DNA of 64,000 nt, from contig NC_079886.1 of assembly GCF_029227915.1 (NCBI RefSeq), positions 558,001-622,000 on the forward strand, read 5' to 3'. Shown here piece by piece: positions 46,715 through 59,704 of the stretch (its first letter is position 1; each line of letters starts with the position of its first letter). Below the pieces are notes generated by a model. That model was not told the DNA's origin. It did not search any database and worked only from the letters and a program-made list of their open reading frames with translations. The position numbers and the translations under genes are program-made. The stretch comes from Hydractinia symbiolongicarpus (lineage: Eukaryota; Cnidaria; Hydrozoa; Anthoathecata; Hydractiniidae).

Positions 46715-49556
46715 GATAAAAGAAGTTTAATCACCGGCAAACGAAAACCCGCGATTTCCCATAAATCCCGTACTCGGCCCCTATAGTCAAAAGTATACAA
46801 AGAAAGTACCCAGGGAGTAAACTGATTTCCCGAATAAATTTTTAAATTATTTTTTCACCACTAAAACGCATCAGACTTGTAGTTTTCAAAAATGTTTTCA
46901 TTTTTGATGAGACGCTGAATAAAAGAAGTTTAATCGCCCGCAAACGGAAACCCGCGATTTCCCGTAAATCCCGTACTCGGCCCATATAGTCAAAAGTATA
47001 CAAAAAAGTACCCAGGGAGTAAACTGATTTCCCGAATAAATTTTTAAATTATTTTTTGACCACTAAAACGCATGAGACTTGTAGTTTTCAAAAATGTTTT
47101 CATTTTTGATGAGACGCTGAATAAAAGAAGTTTAATCGCCGGCAAACGAAAACACGCGATTTCCTGTAAATCCCGGGCTTGGCCCCTATAGTCGAATATA
47201 TACAAAGAAAGTACCCAGGGAGTAAACTCATTTCCCGAACGATTTTTTTAAATTATTTTTTCACCACTAAAACGCATGAGACTTGTAGCATTTAAAAATG
47301 TTTTCATTTTTGATGAGACGCTGAATAAAAGAAGTTTAATCGCCGGCAAACGAAAACCCGCGATTTCCCGTAAATCCGGTACTCGGCCCGTATAGTCAAA
47401 AGTATACAAAGAAAGTACTCAAGGAGTAAACTCATTTCCCGAACGATTTTTTAAATTATTTTTTCACCACTAAAACGCATGAGACTTGTAGTTTTCAAAA
47501 ATGTTTTCATTTTTGATGAGACGCTAGATAAAAGAAGTTTAATCGCCGGCAAACGAAAACCCGCGATTTCCCGTAAATCCCGTATTCGGCCCCTATAGTC
47601 AAAAGTATACAAAGAAAGTACCCAGGGAGTAAACTGATTTCCCGAATAAATTTTTAAATTATTTTTTCACCACTAAAACGCATGAGACTTGTAGTTTTCA
47701 AAAATGTTTTCATTTTTGATGAGACGCTGAATAAAAGAAGTTTAATCGCCCGCAAACGAAAACCCGCGATTTCCCGTAAATCCCGTACTCGGCCCATATA
47801 GTCAAAAGTATACAAAAAAGTACCCAGGGAGTAAACTGATTTCCCGAATAAATTTTTAAATTATTTTTTGACCACTAAAACGCATGAGACTTGTAGTTTT
47901 CAAAAATGTTTTCATTTTTGATGAGACGCTAAATAAAAGAAGTTTAATCGCCGGCAAACGAAAACCGGCGATTTCCTGTAAATCCCGGGCTTGGCCCCTA
48001 TAGTCGAATATATACAAAGAAAGTACCCAGGGAGTAAACTCATTTCCCGAACGATTTTTTTAAATTATTTTTTCACCACTAAAACGCATGAGACTTGTAG
48101 TATTTAAAAATGTTTTCATTTTTGATGAGACGCTGAATAAAAGAAGTTTAATCGCCGGCAAACGAAAACCCGCGATTTCCCGTAAATCCGGTACTCGGCC
48201 CGTATAGTCAAAAGTATACAAAGAAAGTACTCAAGGAGTAAACTCATTTCCCGAACGATTTTTTAAATTATTTTTTCACCACTAAAACGCATGAGACTTG
48301 TAGTTTTCAAAAATGTTTTCATTTTTGATGAGACGCTAGATAAAAGAAGTTTAATCGCCGGCAAACGAAAACCCGCGATTTCCCGTAAATCCCGTACTCG
48401 GCCCGTATAGTCAAAAGTATACAAAGAAAGTACCCAGGGAGTAAACTGATTTCCCGAATAAATTTTTAAATTATTTTTTCACCACTAAAACGCATGAGAC
48501 TTGTAGTTTTCAAAAATGTTTTCATTTTTGATGAGACGCTAGATAAAAGAAGTTTAATCGCCGGCAAACGAAAACCCGCAATTTCCCGTAAATCCCGTAT
48601 TCGGCCCCTATAGTCAAAAGTATACAAAGAAAGTACCCAGGGAGTAAACTGATTTCCCGAATAAATTTTTAAATTATTTTTTCACCACTAAAACGCATGA
48701 GACTTGTAGTTTTCAAAAATGTTTTCATTTTTGATGAGACGCTGAATAAAAGAAGTTTAATCGCCCGCAAACGAAAACCCGCGATTTCCCGTAAATCCCG
48801 TACTCGGCCCATATAGTCAAAAGTATACAAAAAAGTACCCAGGGAGTAAACTGATTTCCCGAATAAATTTTTAAATAATTTTTTGACCACTAAAACGCAT
48901 GAGACTTGTAGTTTTCAAAAATGTTTTCATTTTTGATGAGACGCTAAATAAAAGAAGTTTAATCGCCGGCAAACGAAAACCCGCGATTTCCTGTAAATCC
49001 CGGGCTTGGCCCCTATAGTCGAATATATACAAAGAAAGTACCCAGGGAGTAAACTCATTTCCCGAACGATTTTTTTAAATTATTTTTTCACCACTAAAAC
49101 GCATGAGACTTGTAGTATTTAAAAATGTTTTCATTTTTGATGAGACGCTGAATAAAAGAAGTTTAATCGCCGGCAAACGAAAACCCGCGATTTCCCGTAA
49201 ATCCGGTACTCGGCCCGTATAGTCAAAAGTATACAAAGAAAGTACTCAAGGAGTAAACTCATTTCCCGAACGATTTTTTAAATTATTTTTTCACCACTAA
49301 AACGCATGAGACTTGTAGTTTTCAAAAATGTTTTCATTTTTGATGAGACGCTAGATAAAAGAAGTTTAATCGCCGGCAAACGAAAACCCGCGATTTCCCG
49401 TAAATCCCGTACTCGGCCCGTATAGTCAAAAGTATACAAAGAAAGTACCCAGGGAGTAAACTGATTTCCCGAATAAATTTTTAAATTATTTTTTCACCAC
49501 TAAAACGCATGAGACTTGTAGTTTTTAAAAATGTTTTCATTTTTGATGAGACGCTG
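46512..49556. repeat. 15-monomer segment ahead of the 1,624-bp HOR (3,045 bp)
   Basis: Order B* G' D E F G, D E F G, G D E F G. It opens with the same B-G'-D-E-F-G block as the following 8-mers and then runs through D-E-F-G tetramers. Two E units (near 47,932 and 55,236) carry the variant ACCGGCGATT. It looks like the precursor arrangement from which the 8-mer was assembled, though the direction is inference. Confidence 0.75.
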
Positions 49557-52500
49557 AATAAAAAAAGTTTAATCGCCGGCAAACGAAAACCCGCGATTTC
49601 CTGTAAATCCCGGGCTTGGCCCTTATAGTCGAATGTATACAAAGAAAGTACCCTGTGAGTAAACTCATTTTCAGAACGATTTTTTGAATTATTTTTTCAC
49701 CACTAAAACGCATGAGACTTGTAGTATTTAAAAATGTTTTCATTTTTTATGAGACGCTAGATAAAAGAAGTTTAATCACCGGCAAACGAAAACCCGCGAT
49801 TTCCCATAAATCCCGTACTCGGTCCCTATAGTCAAAAGTATACAAAGAAAGTACCCAGGGAGTAAACTGATTTCCCGAATAAATTTTTAAATTATTTTTT
49901 CACCACTAAAACGCATCAGACTTGTAGTTTTCAAAAATGTTTTCTTTTTTGATGAGACGCTGAATAAAAGAAGTTTAATCGCCCGCAAACGGAAACCCGC
50001 GATTTCCCGTAAATCCCGTACTCGGCCCATATAGTCAAAAGTATACAAAAAAGTACCCAGGGAGTAAACTGATTTCCCGAATAAATTTTTAAATTATTTT
50101 TTGACCACTAAAACGCATGAGACTTGTAGTTTTCAAAAATGTTTTCATTTTTGATGAGACGCTGAATAAAAGAAGTTTAATCGCCGGCAAACGAAAACAC
50201 GCGATTTCCTGTAAATCCCGGGCTTGGCACCTATAGTCGAATATATACAAAGAAAGTACCCAGGGAGTAAACTCATTTCCCGAACGATTTTTTTAAATTA
50301 TTTTTTCACCACTAAAACGCATGAGACTTGTAGTATTTAAAAATGTTTTCATTTTTGATGAGACGCTGAATAAAAGAAGTTTAATCGCCGGCAAACGAAA
50401 ACCCGCGATTTCCCGTAAATCCGGTACTCGGCCCGTATAGTCAAAAGTATACAAAGAAATTACTCAAGGAGTAAACTCATTTCCCGAACGATTTTTTAAA
50501 TTATTTTTTCACCACTAAAACGCATGAGACTTGTAGTTTTCAAAAATGTTTTCATTTTTGATGAGACGCTAGATAAAAGAAGTTTAATCGCCGGCAAACG
50601 AAAACCCGCGATTTCCCGTAAATCCCGTATTCGGCCCCTATAGTCAAAAGTATACAAAGAAAGTACCCAGGGAGTAAACTGATTTCCCGAATAAATTTTT
50701 AAATTATTTTTTCACCACTAAAACGCATGAGACTTGTAGTTTTTAAAAATGTTTTCATTTTTGATGAGACGCTGAATAAAAGAAGTTTAATCGCCGGCAA
50801 ACGAAAACCCGCGATTTCCCGTAAATCCGGTACTCGGCCCGTATAGTCAAAAGTATACAAAGAAAGTACTCAAGGAGTAAACTCATTTCCCGAACGATTT
50901 TTTAAATTATTTTTTCACCACTAAAACGCATGAGACTTGTAGTTTTCAAAAATGTTTTCATTTTTGATGAGACGCTAGATAAAAGAAGTTTAATCGCCGG
51001 CAAACGAAAACCCGCGATTTCCCGTAAATCCCGTACTCGGCCCGTATAGTCAAAAGTATACAAAGAAAGTACCCAGGGAGTAAACTGATTTCCCGAATAA
51101 ATTTTTAAATTATTTTTTCACCACTAAAACGCATGAGACTTGTAGTTTTTAAAAATGTTTTCATTTTTGATGAGACGCTGAATAAAAAAAGTTTAATCGC
51201 CGGCAAACGAAAACCCGCGATTTCCTGTAAATCCCGGGCTTGGCCCTTATAGTCGAATGTATACAAAGAAAGTACCCTGTGAGTAAACTCATTTTCAGAA
51301 CGATTTTTTGAATTATTTTTTCACCACTAAAACGCATGAGACTTGTAGTATTTAAAAATGTTTTCATTTTTTATGAGACGCTAGATAAAAGAAGTTTAAT
51401 CACCGGCAAACGAAAACCCGCGATTTCCCATAAATCCCGTACTCGGCCCCTATAGTCAAAAGTATACAAAGAAAGTACCCAGGGAGTAAACTGATTTCCC
51501 GAATAAATTTTTAAATTATTTTTTCACCACTAAAACGCATCAGACTTGTAGTTTTCAAAAATGTTTTCATTTTTGATGAGACGCTGAATAAAAGAAGTTT
51601 AATCGCCCGCAAACGGAAACCCGCGATTTCCCGTAAATCCCGTACTCGGCCCATATAGTCAAAAGTATACAAAAAAGTACCCAGGGAGTAAACTGATTTC
51701 CCGAATAAATTTTTAAATTATTTTTTGACCACTAAAACGCATGAGACTTGTAGTTTTCAAAAATGTTTTCATTTTTGATGAGACGCTGAATAAAAGAAGT
51801 TTAATCGCCGGCAAACGAAAACACGCGATTTCCTGTAAATCCCGGGCTTGGCCCCTATAGTCGAATATATACAAAGAAAGTACCCAGGGAGTAAACTCAT
51901 TTCCCGAACGATTTTTTTAAATTATTTTTTCACCACTAAAACGCATGAGACTTGTAGTATTTAAAAATGTTTTCATTTTTGATGAGACGCTGAATAAAAG
52001 AAGTTTAATCGCCGGCAAACGAAAACCCGCGATTTCCCGTAAATCCGGTACTCGGCCCGTATAGTCAAAAGTATACAAAGAAATTACTCAAGGAGTAAAC
52101 TCATTTCCCGAACGATTTTTTAAATTATTTTTTCACCACTAAAACGCATGAGACTTGTAGTTTTCAAAAATGTTTTCATTTTTGATGAGACGCTAGATAA
52201 AAGAAGTTTAATCGCCGGCAAACGAAAACCCGCGATTTCCCGTAAATCCCGTATTCGGCCCCTATAGTCAAAAGTATACAAAGAAAGTACCCAGGGAGTA
52301 AACTGATTTCCCGAATAAATTTTTAAATTATTTTTTCACCACTAAAACGCATGAGACTTGTAGTTTTTAAAAATGTTTTCATTTTTGATGAGACGCTGAA
52401 TAAAAGAAGTTTAATCGCCGGCAAACGAAAACCCGCGATTTCCCGTAAATCCGGTACTCGGCCCGTATAGTCAAAAGTATACAAAGAAAGTACTCAAGGA

Positions 52501-52804
52501 GTAAACTCATTTCCCGAACGATTTTTTAAATTATTTTTTCACCACTAAAACGCATGAGACTTGTAGTTTTCAAAAATGTTTTCATTTTTGATGAGACGCT
52601 AGATAAAAGAAGTTTAATCGCCGGCAAACGAAAACCCGCGATTTCCCGTAAATCCCGTACTCGGCCCGTATAGTCAAAAGTATACAAAGAAAGTACCCAG
52701 GGAGTAAACTGATTTCCCGAATAAATTTTTAAATTATTTTTTCACCACTAAAACGCATGAGACTTGTAGTTTTTAAAAATGTTTTCATTTTTGATGAGAC
52801 GCTG
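49557..52804. repeat. 8-mer HOR B-G'-D-E-F-G-F-G (1,624 bp), two full copies
   Basis: Copies are 49,557-51,180 and 51,181-52,804. Distinctive marks: GAATAAAAAAAG starting B, CATTTTTTATGAG after it, AATCACCGG with CCCATAAATCCC (G'), GCATCAGAC, GCAAACGGAAACCC (D), AACACGCG (E), AAATTACTCAAGG (F). I see only a few differences between copies, for example GGTCCC versus GGCCCC near 49,822, TTTCTTTTTT near 49,943, and TTGGCACC near 50,226, all private to copy 1. Confidence 0.93.
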
Positions 52805-54022
52805 AATAAAAAAAGTTTAATCGCCGGCAAACGAAAACCCGCGATTTCCTGTAAATCCCGGGCTTGGCCCTTATAGTCGAATGTATACAAAGAAAGTACC
52901 CTGTGAGTAAACTCATTTTCAGAACGATTTTTTGAATTATTTTTTCACCACTAAAACGCATGAGACTTGTAGTATTTAAAAATGTTTTCATTTTTTATGA
53001 GACGCTAGATAAAAGAAGTTTAATCACCGGCAAACGAAAACCCGCGATTTCCCATAAATCCCGTACTCGGCCCCTATAGTCAAAAGTATACAAAGAAAGT
53101 ACCCAGGGAGTAAACTGATTTCCCGAATAAATTTTTAAATTATTTTTTCACCACTAAAACGCATCAGACTTGTAGTTTTCAAAAATGTTTTCATTTTTGA
53201 TGAGACGCTGAATAAAAGAAGTTTAATCGCCCGCAAACGGAAACCCGCGATTTCCCGTAAATCCCGTACTCGGCCCATATAGTCAAAAGTATACAAAAAA
53301 GTACCCAGGGAGTAAACTGATTTCCCGAATAAATTTTTAAATTATTTTTTGACCACTAAAACGCATGAGACTTGTAGTTTTCAAAAATGTTTTCATTTTT
53401 GATGAGACGCTGAATAAAAGAAGTTTAATCGCCGGCAAACGAAAACACGCGATTTCCTGTAAATCCCGGGCTTGGCCCCTATAGTCGAATATATACAAAG
53501 AAAGTACCCAGGGAGTAAACTCATTTCCCGAACGATTTTTTTAAATTATTTTTTCACCACTAAAACGCATGAGACTTGTAGTATTTAAAAATGTTTTCAT
53601 TTTTGATGAGACGCTGAATAAAAGAAGTTTAATCGCCGGCAAACGAAAACCCGCGATTTCCCGTAAATCCGGTACTCGGCCCGTATAGTCAAAAGTATAC
53701 AAAGAAAGTACTCAAGGAGTAAACTCATTTCCCGAACGATTTTTTAAATTATTTTTTCACCACTAAAACGCATGAGACTTGTAGTTTTCAAAAATGTTTT
53801 CATTTTTGATGAGACGCTAGATAAAAGAAGTTTAATCGCCGGCAAACGAAAACCCGCGATTTCCCGTAAATCCCGTATTCGGCCCCTATAGTCAAAAGTA
53901 TACAAAGAAAGTACCCAGGGAGTAAACTGATTTCCCGAATAAATTTTTAAATTATTTTTTCACCACTAAAACGCATGAGACTTGTAGTTTTCAAAAATGT
54001 TTTCATTTTTGATGAGACGCTA
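52805..54022. repeat. 8-mer HOR, truncated third copy (6 monomers)
   Basis: B G' D E F G follow the 1,624-bp phase, with AAAGTACTCAAGG in F where copies 1-2 have AAATTACTC. At about 53,990 the sequence stays GTAGTTTTCAAAAATG (copies 1-2 have GTAGTTTTTAAAAATG) and a G' monomer (AATCACCGG) follows at 54,023 instead of F. The HOR therefore ends in the hairpin segment. Confidence 0.88.
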
Positions 54023-57000
54023 GATAAAAGAAGTTTAATCACCGGCAAACGAAAACCCGCGATTTCCCATAAATCCCGTACTCGGCCCCTATAGTCAAAA
54101 GTATACAAAGAAAGTACCCAGGGAGTAAACTGATTTCCCGAATAAATTTTTAAATTATTTTTTCACCACTAAAACGCATCAGACTTGTAGTTTTCAAAAA
54201 TGTTTTTATTTTTGATGAGACGCTGAATAAAAGAAGTTTAATCGCCCGCAAACGAAAACCCGCGATTTCCCGTAAATCCCGTACTCGGCCCATATAGTCA
54301 AAAGTATACAAAAAAGTACCCAGGGAGTAAACTGATTTCCCGAATAAATTTTTAAATTATTTTTTGACCACTAAAACGCATGAGACTTGTAGTTTTCAAA
54401 AATGTTTTCATTTTTGATGAGACGCTGAATAAAAGAAGTTTAATCGCCGGCAAACGAAAACACGCGATTTCCTGTAAATCCCGGGCTTGGCCCCTATAGT
54501 CGAATATATACAAAGAAAGTACCCAGGGAGTAAACTCATTTCCCGAACGATTTTTTTAAATTATTTTTTCACCACTAAAACGCATGAGACTTGTAGTATT
54601 TAAAAATGTTTTCATTTTTGATGAGACGCTGAATAAAAGAAGTTTAATCGCCGGCAAACGAAAACCCGCGATTTCCCGTAAATCCGGTACTCGGCCCGTA
54701 TAGTCAAAAGTATACAAAGAAAGTACTCAAGGAGTAAACTCATTTCCCGAACGATTTTTTAAATTATTTTTTCACCACTAAAACGCATGAGACTTGTAGT
54801 TTTCAAAAATGTTTTCATTTTTGATGAGACGCTAGATAAAAGAAGTTTAATCGCCGGCAAACGAAAACCCGCGATTTCCCGTAAATCCCGTATTCGGCCC
54901 CTATAGTCAAAAGTATACAAAGAAAGTACCCAGGGAGTAAACTGATTTCCCGAATAAATTTTTAAATTATTTTTTCACCACTAAAACGCATGAGACTTGT
55001 AGTTTTCAAAAATGTTTTCATTTTTGATGAGACGCTGAATAAAAGAAGTTTAATCGCCCGCAAACGAAAACCCGCGATTTCCCGTAAATCCCGTACTCGG
55101 CCCATATAGTCAAAAGTATACAAAAAAGTACCCAGGGAGTAAACTGATTTCCCGAATAAATTTTTAAATTATTTTTTGACCACTAAAACGCATGAGACTT
55201 GTAGTTTTCAAAAATGTTTTCATTTTTGATGAGACGCTAAATAAAAGAAGTTTAATCGCCGGCAAACGAAAACCGGCGATTTCCTGTAAATCCCGGGCTT
55301 GGCCCCTATAGTCGAATATATACAAAGAAAGTACCCAGGGAGTAAACTCATTTCCCGAACGATTTTTTTAAATTATTTTTTCACCACTAAAACGCATGAG
55401 ACTTGTAGTATTTAAAAATGTTTTCATTTTTGATGAGACGCTGAATAAAAGAAGTTTAATCGCCGGCAAACGAAAACCCACGATTTCCCGTAAATCCGGT
55501 ACTCGGCCCGTATAGTCAAAAGTATACAAAGAAAGTACTCAAGGAGTAAACTCATTTCCCGAACGATTTTTTAAATTATTTTTTCACCACTAAAACGCAT
55601 GAGACTTGTAGTTTTCAAAAATGTTTTCATTTTTGATGAGACGCTAGATAAAAGAAGTTTAATCGCCGGCAAACGAAAACCCGCGATTTCCCGTAAATCC
55701 CGTACTCGGCCCGTATAGTCAAAAGTATACAAAGAAAGTACCCAGGGAGTAAACTGATTTCCCGAATAAATTTTTAAATTATTTTTTCACCACTAAAACG
55801 CATGAGACTTGTAGTTTTTAAAAATGTTTTCATTTTTGATGAGACGCTGAATAAAAGAAGTTTAATCGCCGGCAAACGAAAACCTGCGATTTCCTGTAAA
55901 TCCCGGGCTTGGCCCCTATAGTCGAATGTATACAAAGAAAGTACCCTGTGAGTAAACTCATTTTCAGAACGATTTTTTGAATTATTTTTTCACCACTAAA
56001 ACGCATGAGACTTGTAGTATTTAAAAATGTTTTCATTTTTGATGAGACGCTGAATAAAAGAAGTTTAATCGCCGGCAAACGAAAACCCGCGATTTCCCGT
56101 AAATCCGGTACTCGGCCCGTATAGTCAAAAGTATACAAAGAAAGTACTCAAGGAGTAAACTCATTTCCCGAACGATTTTTTAAATTATTTTTTCACCACT
56201 AAAACGCATGAGACTTGTAGTTTTCAAAAATGTTTTCATTTTTGATGAGACGCTAGATAAAAGAAGTTTAATCGCCGGCAAACGAAAACCCGCGATTTCC
56301 CGTAAATCCCGTATTCGGTCTCTATAGTCAAAAGTATACAAAGAAAGTACCCAGGGAGTAAACTGATTTCCCGAATAAATTTTTAAATTATTTTTTCACC
56401 ACTAAAACGCATGAGACTTGTAGTTTTCAAAAATGTTTTCATTTTTGATGAGACGCTGAATAAAAGAAGTTTAATCGCCCGCAAACGAAAACCCGCGATT
56501 TCCCGTAAATCCCTTACTTGGCCCATATAGTCAAAAGTATACAAAAAAGTACCCAGGGAGTAAACTGATTTCCCGAATAAATTTTTAAATTATTTTTTGA
56601 CCACTAAAACGCATGAGACTTGTAGTTTTCAAAAATGTTTTCATTTTTGATGAGACGGTAAATAAAAGAAGTTTAATCGCTGGCAAACGAAAACCCGCGA
56701 TTTCCTGTAAATCCCGGGCTTGGCCCCTATAGTCGAATATATACAAAGAAAGTACCCAGGGAGTAAACTCATTTCCCGAACGATTTTTTTAAATTATTTT
56801 TTCACCACTAAAACGCATGAGACTTGTAGTATTTAAAAATGTTTTCATTTTTGATGAGACGCTGAATAAAAGAAGTTTAATCGCCGGCAAACGAAAACCC
56901 GCGATTTCCCGTAAATCCGGTACTCGGCCCGTATAGTCAAAAGTATACAAAGAAAGTACTCAAGGAGTAAACTTATTTCCCGAACGATTTTTTAAACTAT

Positions 57001-59704
57001 TTTTTCACCACTAAAACGCATGAGACTTGTAGTTTCCAAAAATGTTTTCATTTTTGATGAGACGCTAGATAAAAGAAGTTTAATCGCCGGCAAACGAAAA
57101 CCCGCGATTTCCCGTAAATCCCGTACTCGGCCCGTATAGTCAAAAGTATACAAAGAAAGTACCCAGGGAGTAAACTGATTTCCCGAATAAATTTTGAAAT
57201 TATTTTTTCACCACTAAAACGCATGAGACTTGTAGTTTTTAAAAATGTTTTAATTTTTGATGAGACGCTGAATAAAAGAAGTTTAATCGCCGACAAACGA
57301 AAACCCGCGATTTCCTGTAAATCCCGGGCTTGGCCCCTATAGTCGAATGTATACAAAGAAAGTACCCTGTGAGTAAACTCATTTTCAGAACGATTTTTTG
57401 AATTATTTTTTCACCACTAAAACGCATGAGACTTGTAGTATTTAAAAATGTTTTCATTTTTGATGAGACGCTAAATAAAAGAAGTTTAATCGCCGACAAA
57501 CGAAAACCCGCAATTTCCCGTAAATCCCGTTCCCGGCCCGTATAGTCAAATGTATATAAAGAAAGTACCCAGGGAGTAAACTCATTTCCCGAACGATTTT
57601 TTAAATTATTTTTTCACCACTTAAACGCATGATACTTGTAGTTTTCAAAAATATTTTCATTTTTGATGAGACGCTGAATAAAAGAAGTTTAATCGCCCGC
57701 AAACGAAAACCCGCGATTTCCCGTAAATCCCGTACTCGGCCCATATAGTCAAAAGTATACAAAAAAGTACCCAGGGAGTAAACTGATTTCCCGAATAAAT
57801 TTTTAAATTATTTTTTGACCACTAAAACGCATGAGACTTGTAGTTTTCAAAACGTTTTCATTTTTGATGAGACGCTGAATAAACGAAGTTTAATCGCGGG
57901 AAACAAAAACCCGCGATTTCCTGTAAATCCCGGGCTTGGCCCCTATAGTCGAATATATACAAAGAAAGTACCCAGGGAGTAAACTCATTTCCCGAACGAT
58001 TTTTTAAATTATTTTTTCACCACTAAAACGCATGGGACTTGTAGTATTTAAAAATGTTTTCATTTTTGATGAGACGCTGAATAAAAGAAGTTTAATCGCC
58101 GGCAAACGAAAACCCGCGATTTCCCGTAAATCCGGTACTCGGCCCGTATAGTCAAAAGTATACAAAGAAAGTACTCAAGGAGTAAACTCATTTCCCGAAC
58201 GATTTTTCAAATTATTTTTTCACCACTAAAACGCATGAGACTTGTAGTTTTCAAAAATGTTTTCATTTTTGATGAGACTCTAGATAAAAGAAGTTTAATC
58301 GCCGGCTAACGAAAACCCGCGATTTCCCGTAAATCCCGTACTCGGCCCCTATAGTCAAAAGTATACAAAGAAAGTACCCAGGGAGTAAACTGATTTCCCG
58401 AATAAATTTTTAAAGTATTTTTTCACCACTAAAACGCATGAGACTTGTAGTTTTCAAAAATGTTTTCATTTTTGATGAGACGCTGAATAAAAGAAGTTTA
58501 ATCGCCGGCAAACGAAAACCCGCGATTTCCTGTAAATCCCGGGTTTGGCCCCTGTAGTGGAATGTATACAAAGAAAGTACCCTGTGAGTAAACTCATTTT
58601 CAGAAAGATATTTTAAATTATTTTTTCACCACTTAAACGCATGAGACTTGTAGTTTTCAAAAATATTTTCATTTTTGATGAGACGTTGAATAAAAGAAGT
58701 TTAATCGCCGGCAAACGAAAACCCGCGATTTCCTGTAAATCCCGGGCTTGGCCCCTATAGTCGAATATATACAAAGAAAGTACCCAGGGAGTAAACTCAT
58801 TTCCCGAACGATTTTTTAAATTAATTTTTCACCACTAAAACGCATGAGACTTGTAGTATTTAAAAATGTTTTCATTTTTGATGAGACGCTGAATAAAAGA
58901 AGTTTAATCGCCGGCAAACGAAAACCCGCAATTTCCCGTAAATCCGGTACTCGGCCCGTATAGTCAAAAGTATACAAAGAAAGTACTCAAGGAGTAAACT
59001 CATTTCCCGAACGATTTTTTAAATTATTTTTTCACCACTAAAACGCATGAGACTTGTAGTTTTCAAAAATGTTTTCATTTTTGATGAGACGCTAGATAAA
59101 AGAAGTTTAATCACCGGCAAACGAAAACCCGCGATTTCCTGTAAATCCCGTACTCGGCCCCAATAGTCAAAAGTATACAAAGAAAGTACCCAGGGAGTAA
59201 ACTGATTTCCCGAATAAATTTTTAAATTATTTTTTCACCACTAAAACGCATGAGACTTGTAGTTTTCAAAAATGTTTTCATTTTTGATGAGACGCTGAAT
59301 AAAAGAAGTTTAATCGCCGGCAAACGAAAACACGCGATTTCCTGTAAATCCCGGGCTTGGCCCTTATAGTCGAATATATACAAAGAAAGTACCCAGGGAG
59401 TAAACTCATTTCCCGAACGATTTTTTTAAATTATTTTTTCACCACTAAAACGCATGAGACTTGTAATATTTAAAAATGTTTTCATTTTTGATGAGACGCT
59501 GAATAAAAGAAGTTTAATCGCCGGCAAACGAAAACCCGCGATTTCCCGTAAATCCGGTACTCGGCCCGTATAGTCAAAAGTATACAAAGAAAGTACTCAA
59601 GGAGTAAACTCATTTCCCGAACGATTTTTTAAATTATTTTTTCAACACTAAAACGCATGAGACTTGTAGTTTTCAAAAATGTTTTCATTTTTGATGAGAC
59701 GCTA
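54023..59704. repeat. Irregular D-E-F-G stretch with B/C insertions
   Basis: Order G' D E F G D E F G B F G D E F G B C D E F G B E F G E F. The B-C-D-E(GGGAAAC) segment from 57,271 is repeated from 61,733, about 4,462 bp (22 monomers) away, including the hairpin deletion variant CAAAACGTTTTC (57,850 and 62,309). More private point changes are visible here than in the neighbouring 8-mer, for instance GACGGTAAAT near 56,655 and TAAACTATTTTTTC near 56,994. Confidence 0.75.
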
